From Cyanophora paradoxa (lineage: Eukaryota; Glaucocystophyceae; Cyanophorales; Cyanophoraceae), in contig QPMI01000063.1 of NCBI GenBank assembly GCA_004431415.1, positions 124,001-188,000 of the forward strand: DNA of 64,000 nucleotides, given 5' to 3'. Below the pieces are notes generated by a model. It made no database searches and was not told the origin of the DNA. It saw only the letters and a list, made by a program, of their open reading frames with translations. Shown here one piece after another: positions 1 through 13,874 of the stretch. The translations under genes and the position numbers were made by a program. The stretch's first letter is position 1. Every line of letters starts with the position of its first letter.

Positions 1-3000
1 CCGAGCAATCGCACTCGCCTGCGCTGCGGCACTATTCGGGCGCCGGCGACGAGGTCTTTGATCCCGCCGATGACGTCCTGGTAGCGGGGTATCTCGACGG
101 GGTCGGCCGTGCCGACTGCACATGTACACTGTCGTCAGAACGGCAAGCGGAATGAGTGCACGCGGGACAGGTCGGACCCGGACAGAGCTGCGTGGCTGCA
201 CAAGGGACGCAGGCGGTCGCGCCATCTTCGCCCGACATAAAGCCCGGCGGGCTGCGCGCGCGACGCCTGCATGAGCCACCAGCGCAACTGCTTTTGTGCA
301 AGCGGCACCGACCACGGCGTGCAGTAATCCATGGACACGTTGCGGTACTGCCCACGAGCGCAGGGGCTGCAGAACGCTTGGGTTTCGTCCGACTGCAACC
401 GCATTCGGCGAAGGTCAAATAAGAGAAGAACAATGATCGCAATTGTGAAATGAAAATACGCACGACTTCTCCGCCAGGGCATCGCGTGCAGCCCGGGCTC
501 CCGTTGCCGGAGACGGTGTTGCGGGGGCACTTGATGCAGGACATGGCGCCCGCCGGCCGGTACATCGACACGTTGCAGGCGATGCACTCCGTCCCGAGGT
601 CGTTGGCGACGAAGCCCTCGGGGCAGGGCGTGCAGGTCGGGTCTGGCAGCCAACGTCAGCGCGCGCAGAGGGCGAATGCAGAAAAAGTTCGGCATCGAAC
701 CTCCAGGCAATGCGGTCGACACAGAATCGCATCGTACGCACGTCCCGTTAATAGGCATGTACCCGCCTTCGCAGTCTGTCGTGCCGCATTACGAACGATG
801 CGAACGACGAAAATGCGCCGGTTGTGTGATTGAAACTGCGAGAATTCGAGAGCTCGCACCGACACATTCGGCCCTGTCCTTCCTCGGCACCTTCCCCGGG
901 GGACTGAGGGAGGAGGCGCGGCGTCGGCACACAGTGACGCGTGACGCTTAAGCTTGCGGGTATATATATATCTGCCAAAGCGCACCACGGCTCGCACTGC
1001 ACCATGCCTTCCCGGCGCGCGGCGGTCGTGATCGGGCACGGCTGGCATGTGGCGAAGTGTGAGTCCCTGTAGGACCCCTGCAACAACAACCAGCGTCAGT
1101 GCTCTGCGCAGAGGCAGAAGAATCGCGCGGCAACCCACCAGCGGGCACGGCAGGCATGAACGGAAATCGGGTGCAGAGTAGAAGCCCAGCGAGCAATTCG
1201 TGCAGTGCTCGAACGTCCCCTCCTTTGGCGCGTACGTCCCAAGCGGACACTGCACCAGAAATGAGAACGCGCACTTTGCGTTCGCAGGAAATGTACGCAG
1301 AGATAGCGCACCTGCAGGCACTTGCGTGGGCGGGAGGTGTTCTTCGGGAGCCACTCGAAGAAGCCGGCGTCGCACGGGATGTAGCGCGTGCTGTCGTTGG
1401 ACGCAAAGTGGCCCCAGGGCGGCTCCAGGCAGCTCCCGCTCGTCGCCAGAGGAGACCAAAGGCCCTATTAATGCGTGGCGAGTAAGCTGTCAGCGAACGT
1501 AAAGCTACTGGCGTCCGGTTCCAAGCGCACAGTTTTACACGGCAAGCATGCGTTCTGCGAAGCCGAGTAAATGAGCACAAGCAGGCATTTATTGGAGCTG
1601 GGACAACAGACGGCGCACCGAGTCCCCGTGGAAGGTCCCCCCGCGGCAGGGGAGGCAGCCCGACCGGTCGTCGTTGCTGATGTAGCCCGGCGTGCACGGC
1701 GTGCACTCCGACGCCCCCGGCGCGCTCCAGAATCCGTCCTGACGCCACCGGTGACCTTGGCGCCGGAAACAAGCAGAAACCATGGCGTGATGAGCACCTG
1801 GCAGGGCACGCAGGTGCTGTTTCGCTCGTAGAAACCGGCCCGGCAGAGGTTGCACTCGGCCCGGTTCAGGGAGCTCTCCGTCCCGCGCGGGCTGCCGGCG
1901 CGAGGTCAGCGGACCGACTGGCTCGCTGCGTTCTACAGTGCGATATCACCGCACCACATATTGCAGTACCAGAAGCCCTGTGCGCTCGTGTATTGACCGT
2001 GCGGGCACTGCGGCGAATTTCAACATTAATCTGTGGTTGCGGCATTGACGTCGAGCGAGAAAGGAAACGGCGCGCCTGCTCGCAGGACGTCATGTTCTCC
2101 GCCCTGTAGTACCCCCGCGAGCACGGCGTGCACCCTTGCCTGTCCGGCGTGGGGATCATCCCCCGCGCACTGTGCATCGCAAGTAAGCGGCGCGGTCGAC
2201 GGCGGATGCATACGCCTACGGGGCGGAGCCCACCAGGTCTTGCAGCTCGTCATTCCGCGGTCGGGGGCGTACATCAGCCCTGCGATCCTTTCAGACCTAC
2301 GACTGCTCAAAGCAGCCAAAGCCGCAAGCAATGCGAACCGATGCAGTCGATGCACTCCCAGCCCACCTCGATCGTGCCCCGCTCGCACACGTCGCACGAG
2401 GTGGCCTCGAGGTCGGGGCGGCTCCCCCGGTCGCACATGGTGTAGTTGCGGCTGCCCGCCGCCGCGATCGCCCCGCGGGGCGCCCGCTCGCACTCGACCA
2501 TGCCCTCGTGCCGGTAGAACCCCGGCAGGCACGCTGAGAATAGCAGAGTCAGAGTGAGAAACAAGATGCGAGTTCCATCGTGGGAGGATGTCGTGCGCAC
2601 GGACGCAGAACTGGCCGTTGGCGGCCGCGACGGTCCCGTTGTCGCACTGCTCGCAGCGGTCGAGGCCGGGCGTCGCTGCAACCCAGTTCGTTTCGCACAA
2701 GATGCAGGAGTCGTTGACCTGGTACGAGCCTGCGAGAAGGTGTGAGCTCCCGGATCCGTTGGAGCAGAAGACAATTAAAGTATCCACCCGCGGGGCAGGG
2801 AATGCAGATCGCCCGGGGCCCGTCGGCCACGTAGCCCGCATCGCAGACGGTCCAGGTGGGCGAGCCGGCGAGTGCCACGGAGCGGAAGGGGACGGGCGTG
2901 CAGTCGGTCATGTTCTCGCCGCGGTACGTTCCTGGAATGGCCTCAGTACGACTTCCTCGCCTGCAGCTGCTCGGCACAATGTGGAAGGCGTGCGGACCTG

Positions 3001-5600
3001 CTCCGCACGGAACGCAGTTCTGGAGATCGGCCGCCGAGACGTATCCGGGCGGACACTGGAGGAGCATGTTACGCCAAAATGCCACAACCGCGTAACAAAC
3101 CGAAAATCACACCAGCTCGCAGGCCGTCATGTTTTCAGCGGGGGTGATCGTGTTTGTAGCGCAGGCGCGGCAGGCCCCGTCGTCCTCGTACGACCCTTTC
3201 GGGCACGGCAGGCACATGGTGGCGATGTTGTTAGCGACCCACCCCGGCTCGCACGGCTGGTACCACGAGCGGTCCGGGATGGAGACGGTCTTGTGCGGCA
3301 CAGGCTCGCATCGCGACATGTCCTCTGCCCGGTACGTTCCTGCACGGTCGTCAGTGTCAACGATTACGTTGATAGGTGGAGTCAAAAGCAAAAGAGCGAT
3401 GCCTTCTGAGCACAGGAAGCAAGTCTGCTGGTCGGCTGAAGCAACCTGTCCCGGGGGGCAGCGCGTGCAGTTCGCGCTGCCCTCAAACGAGGCGACCATA
3501 TTCTCGGGGCAGCTGCGCAAAATGCACAATGTTAGCAGCGTCATCATCGGAAATATTCAGAGTGTATCGGGCGCGCTGCGCGCACTTCTGGCAGGTGTTG
3601 TTAAACTTGTAGTACCCTTTGCTGCACGGCAGGCAGGTGTCCCGCGCCTGGTTGGCCACGTAGCCGTCCTGGCAGAGCACGAAGGACGGCGAGCCCTCCA
3701 TTGCGACTCCGTTCTCGGGGACGGGCTGGCACGAGGCCATGTCTGCCCCGCGGTACATCCCTGGCAAGCACGTCAGCTGCGCATGCTACAAACGTGGGAT
3801 AGAAAAGCAAATAGGCTATCGCACCGGCCGGGCACGGAATGCAGGATTGGAAGTCGCTCGCGGAGACGTATCCCGGCGCGCAGAGGCTGCAGATTGGGGT
3901 CCCCTCCAACGAGGCCACAGCGTTCTGGTCGCACCTGCCAAGATCGTCAGTGCTGCATGCGAACACGGCATATTAATCGCATTTAATAATGCGCACGTGA
4001 GGCAGTTGTCGTCGAAACGGGAGGTCCCTGCAAGAGAGGAACGCGATGTTCAGCGAACAGCGATGGAAACATTCAGAGCGCGGCGATACTTCAGAACTAG
4101 CGATGGAAAGATGGAAACGGCGATGGAAAGAACTAGAGCGCGGCGATACTTCAGAACTCGAGCGCACCTTTCGGGCACTTGAGGCACTCGCTCCTCTCGA
4201 CGTTCGGGACCGAGCCGTTGCCGCAGACGGAGAAGGCGGACGAGCCGACCAGCGCGACGCTCCGCGCCCCGACAGGGAGGCAGATGGTGGAGTTGGCCGG
4301 CCTGTAAGAGCCCGGCGCTGCGCGCACATCAGCGACAATCCTCGAAAGGCTCGTCGCGTCGGCGGAATCGTGGCTCACTGCATTCGAAGCACATGGTGCG
4401 GTCCGGCGACGAGTACGAGCCGAGCGGGCAGGCGGTGCAGTTCGTCGAGGCCTCAAGCGGCGCGATGGTGTTCACTGGGCACGGGAAGCAGATGCCGGGG
4501 GCGTTGGCGTCCTCGTACGTCCCCGACGGGCACTGTTCGCCGCGAAGTTAAATTGATTAGCGCGAAAGATTCACGGTGCGGACGCGACGCACCGGAAGGC
4601 ACTGCAGGCGGTCGGGAAGGCTGATGTACCCGCCCGGGCACCGGCTGCATCCCAGGCCAGTGGGAGACGCGTAATCCTGGAAGCACAGATCGCAGGCGCG
4701 AGCGCCTTTGAGGCTGATCTTGACCTCGAGCCCCGGCGGACACGGCTTGCAGCCGTCCCCGTTGTCGTTGGACAGCTGGTTCGCGGGGCAGGTGAAGCAG
4801 CTGCCGAACTGGCCGGCGCGGCTCCAGCTTCCTATCGGGCACGGCTCGCACGGCTCGTTCTCGCGGGGCTGGTACCAGCCGGCCTGCAGCCAGGCACGCT
4901 CAGTCAGAGGAAAGCAATTTGGTCGCATTTATGTGATTTCTGACCGTGCAGTTAATGCAGTTCGACCCTTCTTTGTTTGGAAAGCTGCCGAGAGAGCCTG
5001 CCATGCACATATAAATGTCAGTTATGCTTCATTCTTTCTCGAAAATGATGTGAGCCCGCTCACAATATGAACAGCGGTCGATCGTTCCATAAAAGGAGTA
5101 CTGGTTTGCGGGGCAGTTGAGACAGAAGAGCCGATCGTTTTCGTTCTTGAGAAAGAGCCCGGCCAAGCTGAGGAATTGCGCGCGTGAGCGGCGGTGCCGT
5201 TCTAGGAAGCGAGAGCCACGAGCGCGCACCATTTGAAGCACTGGCGTGTCCAGCGGTCGCTGACGGTGAACGCGCCCGTCTCGCACGGCGTGCACGGCAT
5301 CCCCTCGGACAGGGCGTACTGGTTCTGGGGGCAGCTGTAGCACCCGGAGCTCCCGGCGGCCGACCACGTCCCCGCGGGGCACGGCAGGCACGCGGTGGCC
5401 CCTCCCGTGCTGTAGGTCCCCGAGGAGCACCGCTGCGCCTCCGCCTCGATGAGGAGCCCCGCGCGCGCCGAGAAGAGGCCCGGCGAGAGCGGCGTGCAGA
5501 GGTCCTTCACCGAGACCGACCGCTTGAAGACGGCGGCGTCGGCGTTCCAGACGGTGCCCGGCGGGCACTGCGTGTGGAGCGAGATCAAGGTGGCCGGGTC
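1..5600 (-). other. Array of about 20 cysteine-rich GCC2/GCC3-type repeats
   Basis: Within the giant gene, exons on the minus strand encode successive 40-55 residue units with the pattern C-x2-G-x-Y/W, C-x2-C-P-x-G, C-x2-C. Clear units sit near 5.35, 4.85, 4.7, 4.5, 4.4, 3.9, 3.7, 3.5, 3.3, 3.05, 2.9, 2.65, 2.5, 2.15, 1.7, 1.25, 1.05, 0.75, 0.6 and 0.25 kb. Several units share a sub-motif such as GTYRxxDMxxCxPVP, which implies recent unit duplication. Introns often fall just after the GxY turn. The cysteines suggest a disulfide-stabilised extracellular stalk. Confidence 0.8.
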
Positions 5601-8600
5601 CGACACGGCGAAGAGGACGACGGGCAGCTCGGGGACGGGCCCCGAAGCGTTCCGCACGTCGAGCCCGAACGCCGCCGCGTCGAGGGCGCTGTGGTCCTCC
5701 ACCGTGTAGGCGCCGGCGACGTTCGCGACCCAGCTCTCCAGCACGATCGCGACGCTGACCGACGAGGCGTCGAAGGACGGGCCGTCGACGCCCTTGATCT
5801 GGAGCAGCTGCGACGAGAGCGCGCGCTCGTTGGCGCGCTGCAGCCGCTTCTCCTTGATGAGCCGCGGCCTCGTGCTGTTGCTCGTGGCGAAAGAGAACGA
5901 GCGCAGGGTCACGGAGGAGTGGACCTCGCGGACGACGTAGAGGGCGCCGTCCTTGTACACCGCGGCGGCCACCTGGGGCGCAGGGTTAGAGTTGAGGCGG
6001 AGCAAGGGCCAAGAACGGCGAAACGAGTATGGAAAGGGGGCACCGAGGTCCAGTCCGCCAGGGACCCAACCCAGGTGGACGCGCCGTAGATGCGGACGCT
6101 CCCGTTGAGCTGCCCGGCCATGCCGCTCTGGTACCCGTCCGCCTTCGCGACGCGGAAGATCTGCGGCGGGCGCTGTCGTCAGGACGCCGGCGCGCCGGGG
6201 CGAAGCGCTCGCGCCCAGAGGGCTCCCGCTCGCCTGGTCGCCCGTGACGTAGAAGCTGTACACGGACCCCGGTGCCTCCACCCAGCGGCCCTGCGCCGCG
6301 TCAGCCGAGCCCGGGGCCTCGCGTGAAGGCTCGCAGCTCGCGATCGCTCGTCTCAGCGATCGCGCACCTCGAGATACCCGAAGCCGCGGCCGGCCATCAG
6401 AGGCCGCTCGTTCTGGACCTGGAGACGATGGGGTGAGCGCTGGGCGATGAAGCCTCCAGAGACCCCAACTTAAATTCGGCTCACAATCCAGTGCTGGGAG
6501 AGGGGCAGCGTGTCCGTACGGAGGACCTTCGGCGGCCCGTGCATCGCCACGCCCGACCGGTACGTGTACGACGAATTCGCGGGCGAAGCGCGCTCCGTGA
6601 GGCTCGACTCATGCACGGCCCCTGGCGGCGGACGGTATTAGTTTTAGACGTGCATGTAAGATTAATCTCGAGCTCGCAAGGAAAGAATCCGCAACAGAGA
6701 GCGCACAGGAGAAGATCGCGGTCACGTGGGCGATGTCGAGGCCGGGGCAGACGGAGGCGCCGACGAGCTCGACGGGGCACGTTGCGGGGCTCGTGGGGAA
6801 GAAGGGCAGGCGGACGAGCGCGTGGTAGCGCAGCGGGCCGCCCTCCTCCGTCCGCCCGTCCGCGCGCAGCTCGACGATCGAGGCCGGGGGCAGGTACGCG
6901 TCGGCGAACGAGGAGCCCTTTTCGCCGGGCCAACTGCGCGTCAATCCGTCAAATTAAACCCGAGTTTAAATTTCAGCGGAGCCGAGCGTGCGCGTGGATA
7001 ACGAAATGCCATTTGGCGCACGGGAGGCGCTTGTAGACAGTTTCGGCGTTGTGCGAGAAGCCCGCCGGGGCGATGGCGGCGAGGTCGAACGCGAGCAGCA
7101 CGACGCCCGTCTGGGGCGCGCAGGCCTGCCGCCCGACCGGCACGCGTGAGGCGCCCGCGGCGCCACGGCGAGGAAGAGACGGCAGGGCGGACCTTGATGA
7201 GGGGGAAAGAGGCGATGGGCCCCGAGGAGGCGTAGCTGGCGAAGAACGCGAGGCCCCGCTGCGGGAAGGTGAAGACCTGCGCGCCCGGGCCCCGTGATCA
7301 GCTTTGCCGGCGCAGCTTTGAGGGGCGCGGCGCGAGGCGTGGCCGGACCTGGACGTCCTCGAGCAGCAGCGCCTCGAAGCTCTCCCCGTAGCTCCTCTGC
7401 ACGTCCTCCGCCGCCCGCGAGCCGCCGGGCGACCGCCCCAACGACGCCGGCTCCGCGTCGTAGACTGCGGCAATTGCGTTGGCAATGCATTTCATGGAAG
7501 GGCCAGATCGAGAGCAGCTGCGAGGCGCTCACAGGGCGTGCACTCCTTGGCGAAGTAGTCGTTCGCGAACGACTCGAAGCCGAGCCCGGAGTCCATATCG
7601 TCGTCGCCCGCCCCTTGGGAGTCGAGCAGGCTAAGGTACTCGGTCTGTGGATCGCAGTGAGCAGAGCCATGAGCATGCATGCTTGGAGCTAGAAAGGCTT
7701 GGCTCGCCTGAACCCTCGATAGCTTGCTCGAATCAGCATCCGGGGCGGTCTGTACGCCACGAGTGAGCACAGGGGCGGATTCGACGGGCGGGATGCGACA
7801 GCTGTCGAACCGTGGGCGTGAAGATGGAAACCGATCCGAGGGCGACAGCCCACAGTTCAGCGCAGCCTCCCTCCGCCGCTGCGGCCTTCGGCCCAGACGT
7901 CTGCGCCGCACCGGAGTTGAGAGGGCCTCCCACCCAACCTGCAGCTGCACAAATCGAACGCACCGCGTCATAGAATCTCCGCTCGTACAGAGCGTGGAAC
8001 AGGCGGAAGTCGTGGGAGAAGTTCCGCGCGACGTCCACGAAGAGATACGGGTCGGGATCGCCGGAGCTCGAGGAACAGACCTCCCTCGGCCATGGCCGCA
8101 CAGCGCCGAGCGCGCCGGGGTCGCACGACCCGTCGAAGGCGTACGCAGCCCATCTCTGGGCCGCAAAATAGTGGCAGGCGGCGTCGGTGCATGCGGCCGG
8201 CGGCTGGAGGCACGAATCGAGGGTCGGCCCCAGAAGGTCTGCCTTGCCCGCAGAGGTCGCCCCCCAGATCCAGTTGCCCCGGTGCGCCTCCAGGGCGTGC
8301 GGGGAGAACCGCCGGTCGGGATCGACCGCCAAAAAGGGGAGCATGGAAGAAAACGCAAACTGCGAGCTCTCCGAAACCACGCCCTGCGCGCGACCGGTCA
8401 CAACGTGTCTCCCAGCTCGAGCTCGCGGCGGGCGCTTGCGCGCGTGCGCTCACCGAGTAGCGCTGCAGCGCCGTGCAGAGGGATGACTGCAAGTTGTAGT
8501 CGCAGTAGACGAGTTCCCGGCTCTTCCTGAAGACGAGGGCCATGCGGGTCGACGCGGCGCGGCTGCCGAGCGGGTAGCCGGGCAGCGGGGCGGCGTAGAC

Positions 8601-11600
8601 GAGCTGCCGGTCGACGTCCTCGTCGTCGATGTCGATGAGCGGGCGGGTGTACACGTTGTACACCTTGCTGTTCCCGGCGGGGAGGAGCGCTGCACCGGGG
8701 CCGGGGCCGGCGTGAGGTTCGAATCGAACAGCGTAAATTTGAAGACAGCAATCACCGGACTGGGTGGGAAGCGAGCCGCCCGGCGGCACGGTGACTGTGA
8801 CGTTCGCGGAGTCGGGCGAGAAGGCGTCCGCGAGCGTGCTGGCCAGCGCGGTGCACGAGAGCGTGTACGGGCCCTCGTAGGAGGGGACCGTGTTGAGGAC
8901 GAACGTCTCGCCAGCGGCCGCCCCGGCGTCGTCCACGGACTTGACCGCGCGGTACGGGCCGCCGAGGCCGCCGCAGCGGACCTCGACGTTCGCGATGAAG
9001 CTGCCCGTCTGCCACGTGACGGAGACCAGGACGCTCGTGGAGGTTGTGGCAGAGGCCGTCAGGATGGTCGGCGCCGGGATGGTCATGCCGGAAGCGCCCG
9101 CCGGGCAAGCAAAGTAGGCGTCGTCGTTGACCTGCGGATGCCATAAAGAAAACGTGCGACAAAACGGCGAGGGAGGGGAATGAGATAGCTCGCCAGCGCG
9201 GTTCGGTTGTTCCCGGAGCCGTCGAGGGCGCGCCGCGTCCCGACTCCCGATGTCTTGCAGTCATCGAAGGGGTAGTGCAGATGGATCAACGAGCGCGTCG
9301 GCCCGACGTTGAAGTAGTGCTCCATGACCTGCTCGTCCGTCCGCGTGCCGCTCCAGAGGCGCAGTTCGGTCAGGATAATTCCGTGGAAAAACGGCCTCCC
9401 CTTCGATCGCGAGACGCGCCAGCGTTAGCGCGGCAGACGCGATCAGCTGCGAGACGGACAATCGGAGCGGACGCACCCACTCGTTCCCCTTTCCGATGAA
9501 GTTGGCGGTGCGCGCGACGGTCTTGATGGACTTGATGGTTGTCGTCGTGATGAGGAGGCCGTCCCGGTGCGCCTTCAGGGTGCTGTCGCCCGCCGCGTTG
9601 GGAGGGCCGAACTGCAGCACGATGTACTGCCAGGACCCTCCGATCTGCGCGTTGACGACCGCCAGTTAGGAACTGAAGTCAAAGTGCAAGAAGTCGAAGT
9701 GAAAGTGCAAGCGCAAAGGTGTGAGTGCGATCGCAACTGGGTCTCACCGTTATTCCATTAGTGCTACCAGTAAACACGTCCACTTGGCCGACGCGGGTAG
9801 ACCCATTAAAAACCTCGACGCGCAGTGCGAAACGTCCAGCCGCAACCTGCCCGGTGAATTCAGAAATGCACAGAGCGAGCTTGAGTGGCGGATCAGGTCC
9901 GCACAGTGCACTGAGTGGTGCAGGCGCTGATGATCTGTTTCGAGAGTCGACAGGTCAGAGCGGCGTGAAACAACCCCGCTGAACGGAAGCGCGTCGCGGT
10001 GGCGGCGCACGAGGGAGTCGACGTTGGACTTGGTGGAGGCGGAGAGCGGGTCGTAGTTCCCGAAGTCGAAGAGCACGGCCCCCTGGACCGGGACCTGGAG
10101 CGGCCTCACCCACACCTCGAGCACGACGCTCCCGCCGAAGGTCAGGGCCGGCATCGCCAGGGACCTCGGGCCCTGGGCGCCGTTGTTCGTGCCCAAGACG
10201 ATGCCGGTTTCTGTACGGATCAGCAAACGGAGCGTCAGTAAAATGCTTCCGGGGCTGGGCCTCGTGAGACGCGGCCGACCGAGCGAGGGCGAATATCGCG
10301 GCGGGCAGTCGGGGAGGTTCGCGCTTCGCGTCCTCGAGTTACCGGACTGCCGATCGACCCGAACCGTAAGGCGCAGCAAACAGAGAAGGGCCCCTTCCGG
10401 CAGCGCAAGCCGTGCGGCGCACCCGATCGCACACGTTGCCGGCGCCGCACTGGAAGACGCAGTCGAAGATGTCCATGCGGACGTCGAGGTAGCGGCCCCG
10501 GTTCGTCGCGACGGCGTTGCTCGCGTAGGCGTTCCAGATCTCGCCGCCGGAGAGCACGCCGGCGTACCACCCAAAGTAGGCGACTCTCGCGTTCGCGATG
10601 GTGTACCCGGCATTATAATTGGTCCACACTCGCGACGTCGCCCACGATTCTGCCCGCCACGCTCAGCTGGCGCACCGGTACCAAGATCTAGAGATGGCCC
10701 ATGGACAGAATCTAGTCTCACTGTAAGGCAGTCCACCGGGGCGGCCGTATCCCCCAATGTGCTGCCCGTTCCGGAAGAAATTGAGGCCCCCACCTCCGTG
10801 CGTGAACGCGAAGTGCTGCGCAGAAAAAACGATCGCCCCGCGCGGCTTCAGAAAAGAGCCCTAAAATTGAGCGCGAACACGGCACGCGCTGACCGTCCAC
10901 TCTCCAATCTGCAGAGCAAAGGAAAGCAGCGCGTGAGGGGCTCCACATGCTTGCATTTCACAGCACATTGCAGGTTGCGCACCTTGAATCCGTATGTACC
11001 GGTTATGTAGACCTGGAACGCGGCAGTGCCGCCATCGCAGTAGGTACTGCACGGGTCCTTTCGATTAGAATTGCTGCATGAAAAGGGAAGCGGAGCCGCT
11101 CACCAGGACCAAAGGAATGACGCGTACCCCGCTGCGTATCTCTGACCGCCCCCCGCCAGTACGTTTCCGTTTGCGTCGCAGTTGTCGCCTTCCGGACAGA
11201 ACCTGCAGGATCAAACATTGAGACAAGGCTCCGGAGTTGCGTGCATGGTCAGGTGCGGTTGGGCGAACCACAGCGACATTTCTTGGTCCAACTCCTGAAA
11301 GTAGTCGTATCCTGGAAACGGATAAAATTTCAATATCTGGGGGCAGTCAGTCGGAATCCGCGTTTAATATCATCGGTTCCCAAATCTAACTTCGCGCACA
11401 TCTTTGAAGGCCAAAATGCCGGTGTACTTGGCCTGTCCCTGGTTTATTTTCAACCTGCAGCAGCAGCCGACCTCGTGAGCGAGCAGACCCCGTGAGCGAT
11501 CCGCGTCAGCAGGCGGACCAGAACATGAAGGTCGTGTCCCCGCCCCAGCCCCAGTTCACGTTCCAATAATTCCCCCAGATATATGCGCCTGCATAGTGCA

Positions 11601-12019
11601 CGTGGTGTCAACGACCCAGACCTCTGGATTCCGGGGAGAATTCCGAGGTTCGCACTTCTGGTCGGAGCTGCGTCGGCGTGGAGCCCGAGCTGGCGGGCGC
11701 ACATCGCCAGGAGCGCGATCTGGAAGAGGCCGCGCAGCTGGAGCTGGAGCCTGCGGGCTGCGAGGCGGCAGCTGCGCGGGGCCGAGAAGCCGCGCCCAGC
11801 CGCCGGCGGGCTGTAAGCCGTCGGCTGGAGCGCCAGCGAAACCCTCTCGACTGGGCGATTGCGAGCAGCCGCAGCCGTTTGGTCCGCCGAACAACCGCGA
11901 TCGCGAAGACGTCGGGCTTCGCTTTGCGCGCCAGCTCGCAGCCGCCGGTCCGCTGGCTGGAGGCTCCGTGAACGTGGGGCATCCCGTCTAGATCTGATAC
12001 TAGTACTAGTGCCGGGCAT
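1..12019 (-). CDS. Giant extracellular protein with two laminin-G domains and a GCC2/GCC3 cysteine-rich repeat array (3' end outside window)
   Basis: Multi-exon gene read leftwards and cut by position 1. Around 11.6-11.4 kb, spliced exons give a beta strand containing FMFWLKINQGQ followed by ILAFKD, typical of a laminin-G/concanavalin-like fold; the fold continues to about 10.4 kb (NYNAGYTIANARVAYFGWY). A second LamG runs from about 10.2 kb (VVLEVWVRPLQVPVQGAVLFDF) to 9.25 kb (ELRLWSGTRTDEQVMEHYF). A beta-rich FN3/Ig-like segment lies at 9.1-8.8 kb, then unassigned extracellular sequence at 8.8-5.6 kb. From 5.6 kb to the edge, roughly 20 repeats carry CxPCPxGxY and CxxCPxxx cysteine spacing, as in ephrin-receptor-like GCC2/GCC3 arrays. 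Introns are short and less C-rich than in the central genes. The Met at 12,019 is only a candidate start; a hydrophobic stretch (GLFQIALLAMCARQLGL) lies near 11.7 kb. Likely secreted or surface-anchored; any membrane anchor would be beyond the window. Confidence 0.78.
4059..4160. repeat. Imperfect direct repeat of about 40 bp
   Basis: Two copies of a unit beginning GCGATGGAAA and ending GCGGCGATACTTCAGAACT lie at about 4,059-4,101 and 4,121-4,160, with partial GATGGAAA copies between. The repeat appears to be in an intron of the giant cysteine-rich gene, just before the exon ending in KCPKGALEF on the minus strand. Confidence 0.7.
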
Positions 12020-13574
12020 CGCTCGGGGTGCGAGCGCTTCGCTGGCTGCTCCCACTCTCCTGGATAAGCTCCCGCCTCGCTGCTGGCGCCGCGCACGGCG
12101 ACGGGATGCGTGTCCGCGGCCGCGGCACCGCTGGGATATCGATTCGTCGAGGACGTGCCCCGAGAGCGGCTGCAGCCGAGCGCGCACGTCGCCGAGCACA
12201 TTGCGGATGCGCGCCGCAGCGGACAACGTTAACATTGCGATGATGAGCGCCAGGACGCTCACGTGCACGCTGGCGCCCGCGCCCGCTGTATGCACACGCG
12301 CAGCTGGAGTCGATTCCATCGCGGCGTACGCGTCGATCTCCCCCGCGGCCGAGCTCCGCTGCAGCTGTGCGCTGGCCCGAGCTCCCCTCGAGCTCCTTGG
12401 CGCCTTCGACGTCGACGGGGACGGGGTCCTCCGGCGGGCCTTTCTTAGCCTGCAGCTCCAGAGTGAATTGCAGAGACGGGAATATAAAGGATTTTAATTT
12501 AATTGCATCCCGTCTCGGCATCGCCTCTCGGAAAAGCAATTAGCAGCCTTAAGCTCGTAGCTGAGCTCAGCGGCCTCGGCCGATCGCGACGCTAGCCTAA
12601 AGTGGAATTCGATGATCTAGACCTTGCTTCATGCACGTGCACGGCCAGCGAGCGAGGCTCCGATCGCGAGGAGCGATCGCGAGGGCGTGCACAGCGCAGC
12701 AGCGCTTCGAATTCCGAGGAGGGCACCGCGCTGCGCGCACCTTCGAAAAGCATCCTCGACAGTGCCAGTGCACAGGCACTCGAGCTCCGTACACACCCTC
12801 GCCTGTTCTACAGCTGCGCGCGCGTGCGCGTGCGCATACATGCGCGTCAGCTGCAGGCATCGGTCAATCGATCGCGAGGGCCTATTCCGCCACAGCGCGG
12901 CTACGTATGCGCATGTATACTGTAGAACTAGTAAATTTAGTACAGGAAAATAACTAGTATACTTCGCCGAAATTTAAACGCCACTTTAGCAGCTGGTACT
13001 ATAAATATGCAGCAGACAAAATATTTCTAGCTCTCCGGATCCAGTATATATATGCATATGCATGTCTGTCAGCTGAGGCCCGGTTCAACGCGCGAGCATG
13101 CGCGCGCGCGCACCGGGGAGGCGATCATGATCAATATGCAAGCTATGACCAGCGGCAGGCTGGGACTGCGGCAGCACCCACGCGCAGCACCCACGTGCAC
13201 GCGCAACCGGCGCCATGATGCTCTCGTCGGCGTTCGGAGCCCAACCGGAGCCAGCGCTGCGCATGCTACAGCTGCGGCTGATCATGAGCTGTCGCTTCTA
13301 GATCTATTGTACATCATGTAGCCCCATGTAGGCTGATGTAGCGCACTGTGAGGGCAGTGCTCAGGGCACTGCAGCCCCCTGCAGCTGAGGCTCTATGCTA
13401 GCTAGCGAGTAGTAGCGACTCAGTAGTAGCGAGTCGTAGACTCGTACTAGTATACTAGTACGTAGTAGCGACCGTCGGACAGCCTACTTAGAGCCTAGCC
13501 TAGTAGCGTCACAGTAGTAGCCTGTGATAGTAGCGTGCGCCCTGCTAACTAGTAACGCTTTCCGTGTCACGAGT

Positions 13575-13874
13575 CCGTGTGGCCGGCACTAAATTACCGC
13601 GGCATAAATTACCGCGTTAGAAACTCCGGCCCGAGGGTGGCCAAAATACCGCGGTACCAAATTACCGCGTTTTAAAAAACTGGAGGCTTGTATGGGGCGG
13701 TAATTGTTGGGGGTACTGTATGGAGCGATTTGGCTGCAGCTTATTACCGCGGTACCAAATTACCGCGTTTTAACAAATTCTCGGCGCGGTAATTAATTTG
13801 GTACAAATTCTCGGCGCGGTAATTAATTTGGTACCGCGGTAATTAAGTGGGCGCGGTATTATAGTGCCACACGG
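13575..13874. mobile_element. MITE-like element with ACCGCG-type internal repeats
   Basis: The 300-bp segment begins CCGTGTGGCCGGCACTAAAT and ends with the imperfect inverse (ATAGTGCCACACGG), giving terminal inverted repeats with a small indel. The interior holds many copies in both orientations of a motif resembling AAATTACCGCGG or GGTACCAAATTACCGCG. A central stretch, GGCTTGTATGGGGCGGTAA at about 13,686, recurs inverted in the element at 53,439. It has no coding capacity, so it would be non-autonomous. A clean TA duplication is seen only on the right side. Confidence 0.6.

Noticed and set aside
12020-12539. Minus-strand frame starting MLFREAMPRRD as N-terminus of the giant gene
   Set aside because: No signal peptide at its start and no in-phase junction to the LamG exons could be shown.
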